DNA of 64,000 nucleotides from Flavivirga aquimarina (GTDB lineage: Bacteria; Bacteroidota; Bacteroidia; Flavobacteriales; Flavobacteriaceae). The DNA lies in NCBI RefSeq assembly GCF_030540835.1, contig NZ_JAUOEK010000184.1, positions 490,071 to 554,070 of the forward strand, read 5' to 3'. Shown here piece by piece: positions 35,477 to 43,422 of this stretch. Positions within the stretch are counted from its first letter, which is position 1, and every line of letters begins with the position of its first letter. The notes below the pieces were generated by a model. That model ran no database searches and was not told where the DNA came from. It was given only the letters and a program-made list of their open reading frames with translations. Position numbers and translations under genes: made by a program.

Positions 35477-35501
35477 GATTATAATGTTAAACCCCATAAT
35501 T

Positions 35502-35852
35502 ATGAAGAAATCAATTTTATTTTATTTTGCCTTTTTAATTACTGTGGTATCTTTTGCTCAGCAAAAGAGAGATTTAAAACTTAATAAAGACACAAACTTA
35601 ATTGAAGTGGTTTATTATCATGACAATGGTGTAGTAAGTCAAACAGGAACTTACACAGCAGATGGTAAATTACAAGGTGAGTGGTTAAGCTTTAACACAG
35701 AAGGCAAAAAAGTAGTTTCTGCAAATTATGATAATGGTAAAAAAGTCGGCAAATGGTTTTATTGGAATAATGGAACCGTAAAAGAAGTAGATTATAATGT
35801 TAATGTTATAGCCGGTTTAAAAGAATCTGAAACAAACAGTCAGGGCTTATAA
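35502..35852 (+). CDS. Small secreted MORN/YwqK-like repeat protein
   Basis: 116 residues from the ATG at 35502, chosen because the signal peptide (1-20, ending SFAQ) begins there and the promoter TATATTTG lies 25 bp upstream. The mature part has repeats of the type YYHDNGVVSQTGTYTADGKLQGEW and NYDNGKKVGKWFYWNNG, as in MORN-like or YwqK-type proteins. The role is unknown. Placement beside Pho-type promoters suggests it belongs to the phosphate response. Confidence 0.8.
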   Translation: MKKSILFYFAFLITVVSFAQQKRDLKLNKDTNLIEVVYYHDNGVVSQTGTYTADGKLQGEWLSFNTEGKKVVSANYDNGKKVGKWFYWNNGTVKEVDYNVNVIAGLKESETNSQGL

Positions 35853-35867
35853 ACTTAAAAAGCTAAT

Positions 35868-35899
35868 AAAAAAGCATCCCAAGTGGGATGCTTTTTTAT
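35868..35899 (+). terminator. Intrinsic terminator of the MORN-like gene
   Basis: AAAAAAGCATCCC (35868-35880) and GGGATGCTTTTTT (35885-35897) form a perfect stem with loop AAGT. It is symmetrical and may also end the minus-strand transcript of the following gene. Confidence 0.8.
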
Positions 35900-36020
35900 T
35901 TAACTTATTTTACTATTTTCTTTGTGTTTATATCGAAGAAGTTAATACTTCTACGGTTTTAGATTCTACATATTGTCAATCTCAATTTATTTTTCTAAGA
36001 TCAACTCTCAATATGTTTGA

Positions 36021-38243
36021 TTATAATCCTACAGTCCAACCGGCAGCCCAATCAGGAGCATCAGCACCATTACCAGCTCCTGTTGCAGTACCTGTAGTAT
36101 AGAAGCTTTGGTTGGTTCCGGTATAATCTGTTTCATTAAATCCAGTTGCAGGTGTATCAAATTGAATATTAGTAATCACAAGATCATTAGCTTCAATTCT
36201 TACAGCAGCTTCAGCGTCGGTATCTTTTACTTTGATACCCAAGTCAACGCCTGATGTGTAGAAATTATCAATATTAAAGTTTCCACCTCCTTCTTTATAG
36301 AAAAGAGCACCTTCACTTACAGGGCCAACAACTGTGATGTTTTTAAGAGTTGCATTGGTTACAGGAGCAGCATCTCCATTGTCACCATTGTTTGAACCTT
36401 CTATACCTGCTTTTGCGCTTCCAGAGATATACCAATACTCACCTGTACCTGCCCATCCATCTGCAAAATCGATAGAATCATCTCCACTATTTGTAGCAAC
36501 AAGATATCTACCATTAACTGTTCCTCCAAAGAACTCAATACCATCATCTCCTCCTTCATAAGACTGTACATACTCTACAGTAGTTCCAGAACCTACACCG
36601 AATAAAGATAATCCGTTAAATTCTTTATCACTGTTAAATGAAGCTCCTGTATACTCAATTCTTAAATATCTTATAGAACCGGAATTATCGTTAGAAGTAC
36701 TACCTCCATAAGTAAGGTCAGCTACTTCAGACGTCGCAACAGAACCTACATTGGTTGGTGCTTTACCACAAACTACCAATCCACCCCAATCTGCAGGAGC
36801 TGGAGTAGCCGAACCAGAAGTCATTACAACAGGATTATCACTTTCTCCCTCAACAAATATTTTCCCACCTTGTGCTACAGCTATATAAGAACTCGTTCCT
36901 CCTGTAGCTTTAATAACCGTACCTGCTGGTATTGTTAAAGAACCTCCGTCTTGTACAATAAATGAATTCGTTAAATTATATTCTATAGATGCATTTAAAG
37001 ATACATTACCAGTAACCTCACCTGCCAAGTTTTCACTAGTAACACCACTATTACTTAAACCTACTGTCCAACCAGCAGCCCAGTCTGGAGCAGCAGCACC
37101 ATTACCAGCACCACTGGCAACACCTTGTTGTATAAAGCTTTGATTTGTACCAACATAATCAGTTTCAACAAAACCGGTAGCATTTGAAGCAAATTGTATA
37201 TTAGTCATTACTAAATCGCCATTTTCAATTCTTACAGCAGCTTCAGCGTCGGTATCTTTTACTTTAACACCAAGATCCGTTTCAGCTATATAAAAATTAT
37301 CAACGTTAAAGTCTCCTCCTCCTTCTTTATAGTAAAGAGCACCTTCTGCTACTGGTCCAACTACTGTGATATTTTTAAGAGTTGCATTCGTTACAGGAGC
37401 AGCATCTCCATTGTCTCCATTGTTTGAACCTTCTATACCTGCCTGAGCACCTCCAGAGATGTACCAGTACTCACCTGTACCTGACCATCCATCTGCAAAA
37501 TCGATAGAATCGTCTCCACTGTTCGTAGAGATTAGGTATCTACCATTAACTGTACCTCCAAAGAACTCAATACCATCATCTCCTCCTTCATAAGACTGTA
37601 CATACTCTACAGTAGTTCCAGAACCTACACCGAATAAAGATAATCCGTTAAATTCTTTATCACTGTTAAATGTAGCTCCTGTATACTCAATTCTTAAATA
37701 TCTTATAGAACCGGAATTATCGTTAGAAGTACTACCTCCATAAGTAAGGTCAGCTACTTCAGAAGTTGCAGTAGAACCTACATTAGTTGGCGCTTTACCA
37801 CAAACTACCAATCCACCCCAATCTGCAGGAGCTGGAGTAGCCGAACCAGAAGTCATTACAACAGGATTATCACTTGTTCCTTGAACAAATATTTTTCCTC
37901 CTTGAGCTACGGCTATATAAGAATTTGTTCCTCCTGTAGCTTCAATACGTGTACCTGCCGGTATTGTTAAAGAACCTCCGTCTTGTACAACATAAGACCC
38001 TGTTAATTCGTAAGTCAAAGAAGCGTCCAATGTAATATCTTCAGTTACTTCTCCATTTAAATTGGTATTGGATGCACATGGAGAACAAGCAGAACCTCCA
38101 CAATCTACACCTGTTTCATCTCCATTTTGAATACCGTCACTACAAGTTGCAGAAGAACCACCACCATCATCATCACTCGAACACGACGTAATAAATACAG
38201 CACTTGTTAATATTATTACTAATGTTAAAATTTTTTTTCTCAT
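36021..38243 (-). CDS. Internally duplicated surface lipoprotein of the Pho block
   Basis: 740 residues. A lipoprotein signal with lipobox ITSC is followed by an acidic/Gly linker and a Cys-rich TSP-type segment (DGIQNGDETGVDCGGSACSPC). Two long repeats follow, about residues 60-395 and 405-740, each with the order GSLTIPAGT, YIAVAQGGKIFV, PADWGGLVVCGKAPTNVG, SYEGGDDGIEFFGG and NSGDDSIDFADGW. The sequence looks like a beta-helix. Copies are offset by 344 codons and almost identical in DNA over a central stretch of about 200 bp. The gene follows the TonB receptor gene on the same strand and has its own Pho-type promoter. A partner for the receptor, perhaps binding a phosphorus compound, is inferred. 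Confidence 0.85.
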   Translation of the reverse strand: MRKKILTLVIILTSAVFITSCSSDDDGGGSSATCSDGIQNGDETGVDCGGSACSPCASNTNLNGEVTEDITLDASLTYELTGSYVVQDGGSLTIPAGTRIEATGGTNSYIAVAQGGKIFVQGTSDNPVVMTSGSATPAPADWGGLVVCGKAPTNVGSTATSEVADLTYGGSTSNDNSGSIRYLRIEYTGATFNSDKEFNGLSLFGVGSGTTVEYVQSYEGGDDGIEFFGGTVNGRYLISTNSGDDSIDFADGWSGTGEYWYISGGAQAGIEGSNNGDNGDAAPVTNATLKNITVVGPVAEGALYYKEGGGDFNVDNFYIAETDLGVKVKDTDAEAAVRIENGDLVMTNIQFASNATGFVETDYVGTNQSFIQQGVASGAGNGAAAPDWAAGWTVGLSNSGVTSENLAGEVTGNVSLNASIEYNLTNSFIVQDGGSLTIPAGTVIKATGGTSSYIAVAQGGKIFVEGESDNPVVMTSGSATPAPADWGGLVVCGKAPTNVGSVATSEVADLTYGGSTSNDNSGSIRYLRIEYTGASFNSDKEFNGLSLFGVGSGTTVEYVQSYEGGDDGIEFFGGTVNGRYLVATNSGDDSIDFADGWAGTGEYWYISGSAKAGIEGSNNGDNGDAAPVTNATLKNITVVGPVSEGALFYKEGGGNFNIDNFYTSGVDLGIKVKDTDAEAAVRIEANDLVITNIQFDTPATGFNETDYTGTNQSFYTTGTATGAGNGADAPDWAAGWTVGL

Positions 38244-38291
38244 CTTTTTTTTGATCGTTAGAAATTAATTTATACTTATAATTTGTTCTTG

Positions 38292-38324
38292 CAAAGAAAC
38301 CTGTCTTTTGTAAAGTAATTGTTT
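38292..38324 (-). promoter_or_regulatory. Pho-type promoter of the duplicated lipoprotein gene
   Basis: On the minus strand, AAACAATTACTTTACAA (38324-38308) has weaker half-sites 11 bp apart, an 8-bp gap, then TTTCTTTG (38299-38292) followed by C. It follows the TonB receptor stop by 35 bp. Confidence 0.5.
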
Positions 38325-38358
38325 CTTAAAATTTACGATTTCATCAATGTAATGTTAA

Positions 38359-41172
38359 CTAAAAGTTATATGACAGCGATAATTTAACATTCGCACCCAA
38401 TTTAAAAGAAGACACCACTACATCCTGAGTTTCCTGTATTCTTTCGATAGTAGGATTAAGTAAGTTTTTTGCAGATAAACCAACCCCTAAATTCTTATTA
38501 AGCTTCGTTTTTAATATAAAATCCAGCGTACCAATACCAGAATCAATAATATTCCCTTTTCCTTCACTACCCAATGCATAAATCCTATCCGAGAAATAAT
38601 TGAATGCCAGTGTCGTTTGTATGCTCTTATCACCTTTATAATCTTTATAGAAACTTAAATCTGCATTAACCAATATATCGGAAGCTCCGGTTAAACTGCT
38701 TTCTGTATCCGAAAAATCAACACTAATAGCGTTTCCGCCTGCAGTCGTTTCTTCAATAACTTTATCTCTATCTAAATCTTGAGTTGTATTTAAATATGAG
38801 AAATTTAAACCTCCTGTTAGCTTAGTTTCTAAAGTTTTATCTCCAGATTCAATCTCAGATTTTAAAAGATTTTTTCTTATTTCGAATTCTGCTCCAATAG
38901 CAGTTGCCCAATCACCCGAATTAACCCAACTTACATCGTTAGAAGCAGAATTAATAGTTATCTGGTTTATCGGGTTATTAATCATTCTTAAAAAAGACCC
39001 TATAGATATTATTTCGTCAGATTCTGGAAATAAATCCCATTTTATATCAGCATTATAGTTTGTAGAGCTATACAAAGCAGGATTACCTAAAGTTGTTAAT
39101 GTAGGTGATTCATCATATTGAAAAGGAGCCCTTTCCTTAAATTGGGGCAAGGTATATGTTTTACTTGCAGCAAATCTTAAGTTTTGTTTCTCATTCAGTA
39201 CATATTTCAATGAAATAGAAGGCAAGTATTCAAATTGATCTAATTCATTTTCACCAGAATTAACTGAAGTGTTGTAAGCTATATTTTGAGTTATCTGCTC
39301 TCCTCTAAAACCTAAAATTCCAGAAAACTTATCAGAAAATTTATATTCTAAACTAATAAAACCAGCATTAATGTTTTGTTCTCCTTCAAAAGTCTGAGGC
39401 AATAATACATCTATATTAGCTCCTAGACCACCTCTAAATGTTCTAATATTGAATAGTCCTGCATTAAAGTTTGACTGATTAAAATAACTGTCTAAATCAT
39501 AAACATCAGTTATAATAGGTTGATCAACAGCATTACCCCCACTGTTAATAATTCTAAAGTTGAATTGAGTCGATTCAAAATCAACTGTTTTAAACCTTCC
39601 ACTATAACCCAAAGTTATTTTTCCTAAGAATTCATCCTCTTCATTTTTATTAAACTTAAAAGACGTTGTTAGGTTAGCTGCTATTTCTTCTTCTTCCAAA
39701 TCTTGATAAAACCTATGATTATCTGAATCATTTAAAGTAAGATTAAAAGATTTAGGTCCTTCCGGTTCATCCCAATCATCTGGAGTAACTAAGGTCTGTC
39801 TTCTGTTAGGTGTGTCATTTTTAGCAAAATTATATGCAGCTCCCCAATTGACTTCAAATTGTTCACTTAATTCATGGTCCCCCAATAATTGATGTACATA
39901 CAATTCTGTCCTGTCAAAAGTAGATCTTTGCAGTATAGCCCCACCTTCTGGAGCATAATCAAAAATATCTACAATTCCTGTATATTCAGCCTGTTGTTGA
40001 CTTGTAGAGTTAATGAATACCCCATTATATTTTATCTTATGGTCTTTGTGTTTAAACCCTATATTCCCCATTAAAGTAGAATTAGTATCATAGTTGTATC
40101 TTGTAAGATCGTAGTCTCTCCTTGCTACTCCAGAAACATTTACACTACCTCTTGAAACTCCATCTCTAAAACCATATTCGTTATTAAAAGAAGCAACTGC
40201 AAAGAAATTTATTCTGGTATCATCTCCTAATTGATAAGAATCTCCCCCTTTAAGCGAAATACTCGAGTTAATTGGAGCACTTGTTGTTTCCCTATCCCAA
40301 CTGGTATTAAAATTATAATTATTTAAAGGAAATTCAGGATAGTTTTTGTCATAAAAACCAGTATAATTAGGACCATCGTGTAAATAAAAATCACTCTCGG
40401 AAATAGCATTGGTGTTAACTCCAGATTCTAGCCCTATATTAACAAAACCCTTACCTGTGTAATTTTTAGAAGCAATATTTACATTTGCTCCTGCAAAATC
40501 ACCGTAATTTTTAGTGTTATACGTTTTATCAATGCCAACAAATTCTACAATATCTGTTGAGAAGATATCCAAGTCTATATTTTTCTTTGAAGGGTTGTTA
40601 GATGGTAACGGCAATCCGTTTAATGTCGTAATATTATAACGATCTCCTAAACCTCTTACAAACACACCTCCTGAACCTTCTTGTTTAGAAATACCAGTAA
40701 CTTTTGTGACAGCAGCAGCTACATCTCCAACACCTTTTCTTGATAATTCCTGTGCTCCAATAGCTGTTTTAAAAGCAATCGCTTTTTTCTGCTCTAACAA
40801 CAAGGCTGTTTCACTCTCCTTTTTAGTAGTTGTAGTAATCACAATTTCATCTAAGGATGCTGCACTGGCTCCCATAGGTACATTGACCTCAGTAACCTTG
40901 CCCGCTACTATTTGTACATTTATTTCTTGAGTTTCATACCCAACAAAACTAAATATTAATGTATAAGATCCAGGATCTAAACCTTCAAAACTATAAAGAC
41001 CATCAAAATCGGAAGTTGTTCCTTTAGTCGTCCCTTTTATTAATACATTAGCAAAAGCTAAAGACTCATTATTATACTCTTTATCTGTTAGTTTTCCAAC
41101 AACAGAACCCGTACTTTGAGCTTGCGAAAATGCAGCAGTAAAAACTGCTAATAATACTAAAATTTTTTTCAT
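38359..41172 (-). CDS. TonB-dependent outer-membrane receptor of the Pho block
   Basis: 937 residues. A signal peptide (1-18, ending FSQAQ) is followed by a carboxypeptidase-regulatory-like domain (about 22-105), a plug domain (about 130-250, GGVFVRGLGDRYNITTLNGLPLPSNNP) and a large barrel ending in phenylalanine (KLSLSYNF). It imports a substrate through the outer membrane with TonB energy. There is no SusD partner, only the duplicated lipoprotein downstream. The Pho-type promoter suggests the ligand carries phosphorus, but the substrate cannot be read from the sequence. Confidence 0.93.
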   Translation of the reverse strand: MKKILVLLAVFTAAFSQAQSTGSVVGKLTDKEYNNESLAFANVLIKGTTKGTTSDFDGLYSFEGLDPGSYTLIFSFVGYETQEINVQIVAGKVTEVNVPMGASAASLDEIVITTTTKKESETALLLEQKKAIAFKTAIGAQELSRKGVGDVAAAVTKVTGISKQEGSGGVFVRGLGDRYNITTLNGLPLPSNNPSKKNIDLDIFSTDIVEFVGIDKTYNTKNYGDFAGANVNIASKNYTGKGFVNIGLESGVNTNAISESDFYLHDGPNYTGFYDKNYPEFPLNNYNFNTSWDRETTSAPINSSISLKGGDSYQLGDDTRINFFAVASFNNEYGFRDGVSRGSVNVSGVARRDYDLTRYNYDTNSTLMGNIGFKHKDHKIKYNGVFINSTSQQQAEYTGIVDIFDYAPEGGAILQRSTFDRTELYVHQLLGDHELSEQFEVNWGAAYNFAKNDTPNRRQTLVTPDDWDEPEGPKSFNLTLNDSDNHRFYQDLEEEEIAANLTTSFKFNKNEEDEFLGKITLGYSGRFKTVDFESTQFNFRIINSGGNAVDQPIITDVYDLDSYFNQSNFNAGLFNIRTFRGGLGANIDVLLPQTFEGEQNINAGFISLEYKFSDKFSGILGFRGEQITQNIAYNTSVNSGENELDQFEYLPSISLKYVLNEKQNLRFAASKTYTLPQFKERAPFQYDESPTLTTLGNPALYSSTNYNADIKWDLFPESDEIISIGSFLRMINNPINQITINSASNDVSWVNSGDWATAIGAEFEIRKNLLKSEIESGDKTLETKLTGGLNFSYLNTTQDLDRDKVIEETTAGGNAISVDFSDTESSLTGASDILVNADLSFYKDYKGDKSIQTTLAFNYFSDRIYALGSEGKGNIIDSGIGTLDFILKTKLNKNLGVGLSAKNLLNPTIERIQETQDVVVSSFKLGANVKLSLSYNF

Positions 41173-41194
41173 TATTTCTATTAATTTCTAGCTG

Positions 41195-41227
41195 CAAAGA
41201 ACGGCAGACTATGTAAAGACTATGTTA
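41195..41227 (-). promoter_or_regulatory. Pho-type promoter of the TonB receptor gene
   Basis: On the minus strand, TAACATAGTCTTTACAT (41227-41211) is an 11-bp direct repeat (ACATAGTCT twice). An 8-bp gap leads to GTTCTTTG (41202-41195) followed by C, the same -7 box as the porin. Confidence 0.65.
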
Positions 41228-41485
41228 CCTTTAGATTAAACAACGGTAACCAAAGAGTTATCTAAATGTTATCCAAAAACGAGTTATACTTTCGTTTGGA
41301 AACAATAATTTAACATTGAAAACATCTTAAAAAAGAATATTTTTAATTATAAATTGATAAAATCTATAACATTAATTATTGTGGTCATTTTCTTTTTAGA
41401 AGAAATGAAATTCCACCAAGTATTAATTTAAAAAAAAGCTAAGTAAATCCGTAAAATAGATGCTAATCTCTATATTTATAATGAA
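41228..41485. other. AT-rich gap beyond the receptor promoter
   Basis: Apart from one more isolated ATGTTA at 41266-41271 and scattered AACATT words, I see no frame, hairpin with T-tail or repeat in this stretch. No clear terminator for the minus-strand gene at 41486 was found. Confidence 0.4.
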
Positions 41486-41866
41486 TTATCGAGAAACTGT
41501 TTTACTGTTTTTTTCGCTAACATTTTCAATTGATGCAAGCTCAAGAAAAGAAACAGTACTTGCACCCAAAGACGTTTTTATGTATTCAGATTCGCCAGAG
41601 ACAACTTTTACTTTTAACTCTTTTGTTTCATAGCCTACAAATCTACATACTAAAGTATAATCGCCATCCTCTAAGTTTTCTATAACAAACGAGCCTGTTT
41701 GGTCTGTGGTTGATTCTATTGAAGTTCCTTTAATAGAAACATTAGCAAACACTAAGGGGTTGTTATCAAACTCCTTATCCATTAGTTTACCAGTTATAAG
41801 TCCTGTGTTTTGCGAAAAACAAAAAGAAGTAAAAAATAAGATGAATAAAGTTGTTAAATGTCTCAT
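41486..41866 (-). CDS. Stand-alone carboxypeptidase-regulatory-like domain protein
   Basis: 126 residues from the ATG at 41866, where a signal peptide (MRHLTTLFILFFTSFCFSQ) begins. The rest is one carboxypeptidase-regulatory-like domain plus a short tail. It aligns by eye with the first 110 residues of the TonB receptor at 38359 (TGLITGKLMDKEFDNN, FVGYETKELKVKVVSGE against TGSVVGKLTDKEYNNE, FVGYETQEINVQIVAGK), with no plug or barrel. It could be a partial duplicate or an independent small secreted protein. Upstream half-sites suggest Pho control. Confidence 0.7.
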   Translation of the reverse strand: MRHLTTLFILFFTSFCFSQNTGLITGKLMDKEFDNNPLVFANVSIKGTSIESTTDQTGSFVIENLEDGDYTLVCRFVGYETKELKVKVVSGESEYIKTSLGASTVSFLELASIENVSEKNSKTVSR

Positions 41867-41890
41867 TGAACAAAATGTAAAAATTCCGTA

Positions 41891-41967
41891 CAAATAACCG
41901 CTTTTAGTTTCACTCCTATGTTATCTAATTATTAAAGAACAATCATTAAAATGTTACTTTAATGTTA
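41891..41967 (-). promoter_or_regulatory. Pho-type half-sites upstream of the stand-alone domain gene
   Basis: TAACATTAAAGTAACAT on the minus strand (41967-41951) is an 11-bp direct repeat. A further ATGTTA lies at 41918. GTTATTTG (41898-41891) is a possible -7 box, 19 bp from that half-site as at the PiT gene. The arrangement is less regular than at the other promoters. Confidence 0.4.
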
Positions 41968-41982
41968 ACAAATGTTTGGTGA

Positions 41983-42011
41983 TTGGTTTTTATCAAATTT
42001 AACTATCTTGC
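41983..42011 (+). promoter_or_regulatory. Promoter of the dGTPase gene
   Basis: TTG (41983-41985), an 18-bp spacer and TATCTTGC (42004-42011) resemble the Bacteroidota consensus and lie 20 bp before the ATG at 42031. Confidence 0.5.
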
Positions 42012-42030
42012 CTATTCTTAAGTATAAAAA

Positions 42031-43374
42031 ATGAACTGGGAACAATTATTATCCTTAAAACGTTTTGGTGACACCAATAAACGTATTCGAAAAGAACAAG
42101 ATGAAACACGTTTAGGCTTTGAAGTAGATTACGATCGGGTTATTTTTTCTTCAGAATTTAGAAGCCTTCAGGATAAAACACAGGTAATCCCATTATCTCA
42201 AACCGATTTTGTACATACCAGACTAACACATAGTTTAGAAGTAAGTGCTGTTGGACGTTCTTTAGGAAGGCTAGTTGGCAAAAAATTATTAGAAAAGCAT
42301 CCACATTTATATAATGTACATGGGTATCAGGCCAACGATTTTGGAGCCATAGTTGCTGCTGCTGCTTTAGCGCACGATATTGGTAATCCGCCCTTTGGTC
42401 ACTCTGGTGAAAAAGCTATTGGAGAGTTTTTTAAAACAGGGTCTGGTAAACAGTTTAAAAACGAGTTAACCGATAAAGAATATCAAGATTTATGCGATTT
42501 TGAAGGCAACGCAAACGGTTTTAAAATTTTAACAGAAAGTAGAGAGGGACGTGAAGGAGGGCTACGATTAAGTTATGCTACTTTAGGTGCTTTTATGAAA
42601 TATCCCAAAGAGTCTTTACCTAAAAAACCAACAAAGCATATTGCCGATAAAAAGTATGGTTTTTTTCAAAGCGAAAAAGAGTCATTTATTGACGTTGCTA
42701 ATGAATTAGGCTTATTAAAAAGAAGTCAGACTCACATAAGTTTTTCCAGACACCCCCTTACCTTTTTAGTAGAAGCCGCAGACGATATTTGTTATACAAT
42801 AATCGATTTTGAAGACGGTATTAATCTTGGTTTAATACAAGAAGAATTTGCCTTAGAGTATTTAATTAACCTCGTACGGGATACCATAAATACTAAAAAA
42901 TACCATCAACTAAAAAACACACAAGATAGAGTGAGCTATCTACGAGCTTTAGCAATAAATACCTTAATAAATGAAGCCGTTACTGTTTTTATGCAACATG
43001 AAGACGCTATATTAAACGGTGATTTTAACTGTGCTTTGTTAGATAAAAGCAAATATGAAGCACAAATAAACGATATCATTAAAATTAGTGTAGAAAACAT
43101 CTATCAATCAAATGAAGTTGTAGATAAAGAGATTGCAGGTTACGGTGTTATAAATACCTTGTTAAAAACATATACTAATGCTGTAAATAATAATTATGAT
43201 AATAACGCCTCAAATTATGATAAACTCATTTTAAAAAGCTTGCCAAAAACCATTAAAACGGACGGTGATAGCTTATACATACGTTTATCCAATATATGTC
43301 ATTTTGTATCCTTACTTTCAGATAGTAAAGCGATATTGAATTATAAAAAATTGAAAGGTTTTCAATTTACTTAA
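42031..43374 (+). CDS. dgt: Deoxyguanosinetriphosphate triphosphohydrolase
   Basis: 447 residues. It hydrolyses dGTP to deoxyguanosine and triphosphate. The HD-domain metal motif is HTRLTHSLEVSAVGRSLG followed by ALAHDIGNPPFGHSGEKA, and a later ADDICYTIIDFEDGI supplies the last ligand. FEGNANGFKILTE is also characteristic of dGTPases. Length is typical. It stands alone between the Pho block and the T9SS gene. Confidence 0.94.
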   Translation: MNWEQLLSLKRFGDTNKRIRKEQDETRLGFEVDYDRVIFSSEFRSLQDKTQVIPLSQTDFVHTRLTHSLEVSAVGRSLGRLVGKKLLEKHPHLYNVHGYQANDFGAIVAAAALAHDIGNPPFGHSGEKAIGEFFKTGSGKQFKNELTDKEYQDLCDFEGNANGFKILTESREGREGGLRLSYATLGAFMKYPKESLPKKPTKHIADKKYGFFQSEKESFIDVANELGLLKRSQTHISFSRHPLTFLVEAADDICYTIIDFEDGINLGLIQEEFALEYLINLVRDTINTKKYHQLKNTQDRVSYLRALAINTLINEAVTVFMQHEDAILNGDFNCALLDKSKYEAQINDIIKISVENIYQSNEVVDKEIAGYGVINTLLKTYTNAVNNNYDNNASNYDKLILKSLPKTIKTDGDSLYIRLSNICHFVSLLSDSKAILNYKKLKGFQFT

Positions 43375-43422
43375 GACGAATAAACCTTTTAATCAATTTC
43401 TTATTATATATAATTTACCTAA

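Noticed and set aside
35454..35501. Longer N-terminus for the MORN-like protein
   Set aside because: It overlaps the TATATTTG promoter box, and the signal peptide begins at 35502.
38359..41172. A SusC/SusD glycan-uptake locus
   Set aside because: The partner lipoprotein lacks SusD helical TPR features and the receptor lacks the SusC-type plug pattern. No glycoside hydrolase is nearby.
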